A stretch of DNA of 35,993 bases, taken from NCBI GenBank assembly GCA_947461205.1, contig CANHJG010000042.1:1-35993 (forward strand). The letters run 5' to 3'. Position numbers and translations under genes: made by a program. Source of the stretch: Opitutia bacterium (GTDB lineage Bacteria > Verrucomicrobiota > Verrucomicrobiia > Opitutales > Opitutaceae). The notes beneath the pieces were generated by a model. That model did no database searches, was not told the origin of the DNA, and worked only from the letters and a program-made list of their open reading frames with translations. Below are positions 31,796 through 35,993 of the stretch, piece by piece (position 1 is the stretch's first letter; each line of letters begins with the position of its first letter).

Positions 31796-33190
31796 ATGTC
31801 CGCCGCCGACCAACCCGATCTTTTTGCCGCCGAGTCCCCGCCGCCGGCGGGCCCCGCCGGGGAAAAGCGTGCGTCCGGCCATCAACCGCTCGCCGCCCGG
31901 ATGCGCCCGCGCAGTCTCGCCGAAGTCGTGGGGCAGGAGCATATCCTCAAGGCGGGCAGCCTGCTCCCGCGGCTGGTCGCGCAAAACCGGTTCGGTTCGC
32001 TCCTGTTTTACGGACCGCCGGGATGCGGCAAGACGAGCATCGCGGAGGCTATCGCCCGCGAGACGCAGAGCCGTTTTGTGCGCATCAACGCCGTGATGTC
32101 GAACGTCGCCGAACTGCGCGAAATCCTCGCGGCCGCGCGCCGGCGCCCCGAAGCCGCGACGATCCTGTTCATCGACGAACTGCATCGCTTCAACAAATCG
32201 CAGCAGGACCTGCTCCTGCCGGACGTCGAGGAGGGGAACGTGCGGCTGATCGGGGCAACGACGCACAATCCGGGCTTTTACGTCAACCCGCCGCTGCTCT
32301 CGCGCAGCCATCTGTTCCGCCTTGAGCCGCTGGCGACCGCGGCAGTCGCCGGCGTGTTGAAGCAGGCGCTGGCCGACGTGGAGCGCGGCCTCGGGGCGCG
32401 GCGCGCGACCGCTGAGGAAAAAATTTTGGCGGACCTCGCCGTGCTCTGCGACGGCGACCTGCGCCGCGCATTGAACGCGCTGGAGGTGCTGGTGCTGGGC
32501 CTGGCCGAGGGCGCGCCGATCACGGCGGCGGAGCTGGAGGTGTTCGCGCGCGAGCGGCGCATCCGTTACGACGCGGACGAGGACGAGCATTACGATACGA
32601 TTTCCGCGTTTATCAAGAGCTGCCGGGGGAGCGACCCGGATGCGGCGATGTATTGGCTGGCGAAGATGCTGGCGGGCGGGGAAGACCCCCGGTTTATCGC
32701 GCGCCGGCTCGTGATCCTCGCGAGCGAAGACGTGGGCCTCGCGGACCCGCAGGCGCTGCCGCTCACGGTGGCGGCCCATCATGCGTGCGACTTTATTGGA
32801 CTGCCCGAGGCCGAACTCACGCTGGCGCATGCGACGCTTTACATTGCGACGGCGCCGAAGAGCAATTCCGCGACGCTGGCCCTCGGCGAGGCGCACCGGG
32901 TGTTGAAGGAGCAGCCGGTGCAACTGGTGCCGCTGCCGTTGCGCGACAAAAGTGGCAAGGCGAGCAAGGAAAACGGCCACGGCAAGGGCTACCGCTATTC
33001 CCACGACTATCCGGAGAATATATCGGGCCAGGATTTTCTCGAAAAGCCGCTCGCGCTCTACACGCCGAAGACGGCGGGCTGGGAAGCCAAGATCGCCGAC
33101 CGGCTGGCGCGGTGGCAGGTGCTGAAGGCGCAGCAGCGCGGGCCGCGTGAGGTCTCTGGATGCGGACCGCCGGGTGCGAAGCCGCAGTAA
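31796..33190 (+). CDS. rarA: Replication-associated recombination protein A (RarA/MgsA AAA+ ATPase)
   Basis: A 464-residue clamp-loader-like ATPase that acts at stalled forks. Walker A is GPPGCGKT (73-80), Walker B is ILFIDELHRF (123-132), and sensor 1 is IGATTHNPGF. RMRPRSLAEVVGQEHIL (35-51) and the C-terminal tetramerisation part (ISAFIKSCRGSDPDAAMYWLA, then LASEDVGLADPQAL and YRYSHDYPENISGQDFL) are family signatures. The N-terminus has QPDLF (6-10), like the beta-clamp-binding pentapeptide. The ATG at 31796 is preferred to the in-frame TTG at 31784 because the GGGGG stretch at 31786-31790 then serves as ribosome binding site. It is divergent from comEC. Confidence 0.95.
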   Translation: MSAADQPDLFAAESPPPAGPAGEKRASGHQPLAARMRPRSLAEVVGQEHILKAGSLLPRLVAQNRFGSLLFYGPPGCGKTSIAEAIARETQSRFVRINAVMSNVAELREILAAARRRPEAATILFIDELHRFNKSQQDLLLPDVEEGNVRLIGATTHNPGFYVNPPLLSRSHLFRLEPLATAAVAGVLKQALADVERGLGARRATAEEKILADLAVLCDGDLRRALNALEVLVLGLAEGAPITAAELEVFARERRIRYDADEDEHYDTISAFIKSCRGSDPDAAMYWLAKMLAGGEDPRFIARRLVILASEDVGLADPQALPLTVAAHHACDFIGLPEAELTLAHATLYIATAPKSNSATLALGEAHRVLKEQPVQLVPLPLRDKSGKASKENGHGKGYRYSHDYPENISGQDFLEKPLALYTPKTAGWEAKIADRLARWQVLKAQQRGPREVSGCGPPGAKPQ

Positions 33191-33249
33191 AAACCGCGCG
33201 GGGCCGGCTCGCGGCTTGCGCGGACGGCCCGCGAGTTTACGATGGTCTG

Positions 33250-33732
33250 ATGAAATCCAAATCGTGGGTGGCCGCGGGCCTAGTGCTGGCCTGGGTCGGG
33301 TCGGGCTGGGCCCAGCCCGCCGGGTCGACCGACCCGAAAAAGGCCGCACCGAAGACGGTCCCGACGGCTCTGGAAAAAAAGGACGACAAAAAGAAAAAAG
33401 AGGAAGCGCCGGGGAAAATCGAGGGGATGGAAATTGGGCGGGGCGAGGGTTTCCTCGGAATCCAACTCGTGAAAGGGTCCTTTAAGCTTACGGCCTATAA
33501 CGCGAAGAAGAAGCCCGTGGCGGCGGATTTCACTCGGGTGGGGCTGCGGTGGCAGCCGGCGAACCAGAAGGGCCCGGAGCGCACGATGCTGCTGCCGGGC
33601 GGGGGCGTCGGCGTGTTTACCTCGGAGAGAATCGTCAAGCCGCCGCTGCGCTTCCGATTGTTTATCACGCTCATTAAGGGAGACGGTGATGATGCGCCCG
33701 TGGAGCACCTCACCGTGGAGTTTCAGGGTTAG
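33250..33732 (+). CDS. Secreted protein of unknown function
   Basis: A 160-residue protein. Residues 1-21 are a signal peptide (KSWVAAGLVLAWVGSGWAQ). A lysine-rich, low-complexity linker follows (about 28-55, with KKDDKKKKEEAP). Then comes a compact beta-rich part: EGFLGIQLVKGSFKLTAYNAK, RVGLRWQPANQKGPERTMLLPGG, PPLRFRLFITLIKGD. I recognise no family. The ATG at 33250 is fixed by the signal peptide. It starts 59 bases after rarA on the same strand; the gap to ribH is 123 bases. Confidence 0.6.
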   Translation: MKSKSWVAAGLVLAWVGSGWAQPAGSTDPKKAAPKTVPTALEKKDDKKKKEEAPGKIEGMEIGRGEGFLGIQLVKGSFKLTAYNAKKKPVAADFTRVGLRWQPANQKGPERTMLLPGGGVGVFTSERIVKPPLRFRLFITLIKGDGDDAPVEHLTVEFQG

Positions 33733-33855
33733 GCGGCGGGGCGGGATGGCCCGGGATCGGCGACGGGAACCGGCGGCCGAAAAAAAAGCGGATTTTTGAT
33801 TGGCGATTGCCGAGGGGCTCGGGTTCGCTGCTCGGTTTCGAACGTTGAACCCTCT

Positions 33856-34329
33856 ATGAGTCTCGCCGCTCCCACTGTCCCTGTCGTCGCCGGCGCCGCT
33901 TTCCGCGTCGCAGTGGTCGCGGCGCGCTACAACGAGGAACTCGCCGACGGACTGCTCGCCCGCGTGCTGGCTGGCCTCCGGGCGGCGGGCGTGAAGGAGA
34001 AGAATCTTACCGTGGCCCGCGTGCCGGGTTCGCACGAGGTGCCGGTGGCGGCGGCGTGGCTGGCGGCGAAGACCGAGGCGGACGTCGTGGTGGGGCTCGG
34101 GGTCCTGATCGGCGGCGACACCAATCACCACGAGATGGTCGGGCAGAGTGTCTCGCAGGCGTTGCAGACGCTGGCGTTGGCGAGCGGCACGCCGATCATC
34201 AACGGTGTGATCGTGGCCGACACGCCGGCGCAGGCGCGCGCGCGGTGTGTGGGCAAGATCGACCGGGGTGCGGAGTTTGCGCAGGCGGCGTTGGAGATGG
34301 CGGCGTTGAAGCGGAAATTTTCTTCATGA
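33856..34329 (+). CDS. ribH: 6,7-dimethyl-8-ribityllumazine synthase
   Basis: A 157-residue enzyme for the next-to-last step of riboflavin synthesis: it joins 5-amino-6-ribitylaminouracil with dihydroxybutanone phosphate. RVAVVAARYNEELADGLL, VARVPGSHEVPVAAAWLA, VVGLGVLIGGDTNHHEMV and ASGTPIINGVIVADT match the family, including the His88-type catalytic region (TNHHEMV). The usual GxTxHFE reads GDTNHHEM. It forms pentamers or icosahedral shells in the cytoplasm. The ATG at 33856 is chosen by conservation. The stop overlaps the nusB start (ATGA), a common ribH-nusB pairing. No FMN riboswitch is recognisable upstream. Confidence 0.94.
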   Translation: MSLAAPTVPVVAGAAFRVAVVAARYNEELADGLLARVLAGLRAAGVKEKNLTVARVPGSHEVPVAAAWLAAKTEADVVVGLGVLIGGDTNHHEMVGQSVSQALQTLALASGTPIINGVIVADTPAQARARCVGKIDRGAEFAQAALEMAALKRKFSS

Positions 34330-34775
34330 GCAGCAACAAAGCCCTGTTTGCCCAGCGCCGTGACGGCCGGGTGGTCGCCCTGCAATTTCTTTACGCGTGG
34401 AGCATGAACACCCCCGCAAATTTGGCGAACGACCTCGTGACGTTTTTTGAGAACTGCGAGCAGCCGCGGGAGCACTACGCGTTTGGCGAGGAGCTGATCC
34501 ATGGGGTGATCGAGCACAGCGCGGACATCGACTCGCGCATCAAGGGGCTGGCGCACAACTGGGAGTTCGAGCGCATCGCGAAGATCGATCTGGCGATTTT
34601 GCGGCTCGCGATCTTCGAAATGGTCTACCGGAAGGACATCCCGCCGGTGGTCTCGATCAACGAGGCGATCGATCTCTCCAAGCAGTTTTCCAACATCGAT
34701 GCGAAGCGTTTCATCAACGGCATCCTCGACCGTTTGAAGGACCAGCTGGGGCGCGACGCGCGCAAGGCGGAGTAA
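34326..34775 (+). CDS. nusB: Transcription antitermination factor NusB
   Basis: A 149-residue all-helical protein that binds boxA RNA with S10 (NusE) during rRNA transcription. RRDGRVVALQFLYAWSM (11-27) is the start typical of NusB. IAKIDLAILRLAIFEMVYRKDIPPVVSINEAIDLSKQF, followed by RFINGILDRL, is the C-terminal signature (ExxD, K-F, FVNGVLD). The ATG overlaps the ribH stop, so translation is coupled. The frame is open upstream inside ribH, which is a shadow. Confidence 0.94.
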   Translation: MSSNKALFAQRRDGRVVALQFLYAWSMNTPANLANDLVTFFENCEQPREHYAFGEELIHGVIEHSADIDSRIKGLAHNWEFERIAKIDLAILRLAIFEMVYRKDIPPVVSINEAIDLSKQFSNIDAKRFINGILDRLKDQLGRDARKAE

Positions 34776-34795
34776 TTTCTGGCCCACGGAGCACG

Positions 34796-34828
34796 CGGAT
34801 GACCCCGGATCGATTCCCCCGTCATCCG
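34796..34828. promoter_or_regulatory. Inverted repeat between nusB and ftsY
   Basis: CGGATGAC (34796-34803) and GTCATCCG (34821-34828) are perfect 8-bp inverted copies with a 17-nt loop in the 87-base gap between nusB and ftsY. There is no immediate T run. It could be a weak terminator of nusB or a leader structure for ftsY. Confidence 0.35.
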
Positions 34829-34862
34829 GGCCCGGCGAAGTGAGCCGCCGTTAATTTTCCCG

Positions 34863-35789
34863 ATGTTCGGTCTATTCAAAAAATTCAAAGAAGGGTTCGC
34901 GAAGACGGTTTCGGCGATCGCGGCGAAGACCGCCGCGATTTTCGGTGCGAAGCCCATCGATGCGTCGTCGCTCGAGACGCTGGAGGAGGCGCTCTACACG
35001 GCGGACTTTGGGGTGGAGACGACCGAGGAAATTCTCGCGGAGATCAAGGCCGCGTACAAGCAGGACAAGACCCTGCACGGCCAGGAAGCGGCGAAGATCG
35101 GCGCGGCGGTGTTGAAGCGCGTGTTGGCGGGCGCGGAGGGGGCGTTGGACGTGGCGGCGAAGACGGCAAATCCGGTCGTGATCGCGATGATCGGGGTCAA
35201 CGGTTCGGGGAAGACGACGACGTCGGCCAAGCTGGCGTGGAAACTGAAGGAGGACGGGAAGACGGTCACGCTCGCGGCGTGCGACACGTTCCGCGCGGCG
35301 GCGGTGGAGCAGCTCAAGGCGTGGGCGACGCGGCTGAATTTGGAAATCATCGCGAGCCACACGGGCGCGGATTCGGCGGCGGTGGCGTTTGATGCGTGGC
35401 AGGCGGCGAAGTCGCGCGGGCGCGATTTTCTGATCGTGGACACCGCAGGGCGGCTGCACACGAAGTCCAATCTGATGGAGGAGTTGGCGAAGATCCGCCG
35501 CGTGCTTCAGAAAAACGATCCGACGGCGCCGCAACACCGCTGGCTCGTGGTGGACGGTTCGCTCGGCAGCAACTCGATCGAACAGGCGAAGGTATTTCAC
35601 CAGAGTTTCGGGCTCACGGGGCTGGTCGTGACGAAGCTCGACGGCACGAGCCGCGGCGGCGCGCTCGTGGGGATTTACCGGCAGCTCAAGATTCCGATTT
35701 ATTTTCTCGGGCTCGGGGAGAAAGCGGAGGACCTGCAGCCCTTCAGCGTGGACAACTACGTGAAGGCGGTTTTCGGGCTTGAGGGTTAG
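34863..35789 (+). CDS. ftsY: Signal recognition particle receptor FtsY
   Basis: A 308-residue GTPase that docks SRP-ribosome complexes at the membrane. The N domain (about 1-90) starts with an amphipathic MFGLFKKFKEGF helix and has no long acidic A domain. GTPase motifs: GVNGSGKTTT (111-120, G1), DTFRAAAVEQL (141-151, I-box), DTAGR (193-197, G3), TKLDGTSRGG (257-266, G4). The segment usually read as LDATTGQNA is VDGSLGSNSI (230-239), so the common Gln is Ser. The stop TAG overlaps by two bases the TAA of the convergent gene beyond. Confidence 0.95.
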   Translation: MFGLFKKFKEGFAKTVSAIAAKTAAIFGAKPIDASSLETLEEALYTADFGVETTEEILAEIKAAYKQDKTLHGQEAAKIGAAVLKRVLAGAEGALDVAAKTANPVVIAMIGVNGSGKTTTSAKLAWKLKEDGKTVTLAACDTFRAAAVEQLKAWATRLNLEIIASHTGADSAAVAFDAWQAAKSRGRDFLIVDTAGRLHTKSNLMEELAKIRRVLQKNDPTAPQHRWLVVDGSLGSNSIEQAKVFHQSFGLTGLVVTKLDGTSRGGALVGIYRQLKIPIYFLGLGEKAEDLQPFSVDNYVKAVFGLEG

Positions 35790-35993
35790 GGCGCGGGCGT
35801 GGCGCTGGCGCGGGCGAGGGCGGAGCGGACCTGGTCGCGGAGCGGCGCGTCGGCGGGTTGGTCCAGGCGGAGGAGGCTTGCCTCGAGGACGGCGCGCGAC
35901 GGTTTGCGGAGGCGGAGAAACTTGGGGAGGTTTTCGGCGAGTTTCACGCGGTTGCCAGCTTCCGCGTCGATGCGCACGAGTTCCCCGAGGGCG
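35786..35993 (-). CDS. Partial gene of unknown function (3' end only)
   Basis: The last 68 codons of a minus-strand gene whose start is outside the window. The frame is open to the edge: ALGELVRIDAEAGNRVKL, then ENLPKFLRLRKPSRAVLEASLLRLD, and a C-terminal Ala-rich tail. No domain can be named. Its TAA (35786-35788) overlaps the ftsY TAG in the opposite strand, so the genes are tail-to-tail. A GTG at 35975-35977 could be an internal codon rather than the start. Confidence 0.5.
   Translation of the reverse strand, partial: ALGELVRIDAEAGNRVKLAENLPKFLRLRKPSRAVLEASLLRLDQPADAPLRDQVRSALARASATPAP

Noticed and set aside
31703-33349. 548-codon minus-strand frame opposite rarA
   Set aside because: The plus strand encodes an unmistakable AAA+ ATPase; the reverse frame is Arg-rich shadow.
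33733-33855. FMN riboswitch upstream of ribH
   Set aside because: None of the conserved RFN-element blocks is recognisable in these 123 bases.

Overview
This is a GC-rich chromosomal window, most probably from an Opitutaceae-like member of the Verrucomicrobiota. That placement is inference from remembered gene families (a two-module ThyX, an acyltransferase beside a UxaA-type enzyme, EF-hand/CsbD/BON stress genes, hairpin repeats of the GCGGACT type), not from a search.

Layout. (1) 69-481: a tmRNA gene (ssrA, minus strand) with its terminator. (2) 747-4794: a multi-pass heparan-glucosaminide-acetyltransferase-like protein, convergent with an oversized altronate/galactarate-dehydratase-family protein. 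(3) 4955-5476: a decayed histidine kinase. (4) 5831-6849: a small stress/envelope group of secreted EF-hand protein, CsbD protein and BON lipoprotein, bounded by two good intrinsic terminators. (5) 7109-8406: a graveyard holding a toxin-antitoxin pair and a Vsr-like nuclease fragment, broken almost only by in-frame stop codons, then a tandem hairpin repeat. (6) 8407-9252: an exported alpha/beta hydrolase, then an ISL3-type transposase scrap. (7) 9985-23916: a 14-kb respiratory complex I operon, nuoB-C-D-E-F-G, a small membrane ORF, then nuoH-I-J-K-L-M-N. All subunits except NuoA are present, and a mobile-looking repeat sits between nuoI and nuoJ. (8) 23939-26528: a DUF2442-like relic, a membrane-anchored lectin/lyase-like protein and a two-module ThyX. 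(9) 26704-31706: an MFS transporter, a secreted protein of unknown function, an EEP-family phosphatase/nuclease, a small coiled-coil protein and a ComEC-like channel. (10) 31796-35789: rarA, a secreted hypothetical, ribH-nusB (overlapping) and ftsY, with a partial gene converging on ftsY at the window edge.

How the parts work together: the nuo genes build the proton-pumping NADH:quinone oxidoreductase. ssrA, rarA, nusB and ftsY are core information and secretion functions, and ribH and thyX are cofactor and nucleotide biosynthesis. The accessory material lies mainly in the 4.9-9.9 kb stretch and around 24 kb.

No intact defence island, CRISPR array or prophage is visible. The most unusual items are: two unrelated enzymes (UxaA-like and ThyX-like) that are internal duplications whose signature motifs are divided between the two copies; several relic ORFs carrying many TAG codons and no frameshift; and palindromic repeats whose copies differ by paired, compensatory changes.
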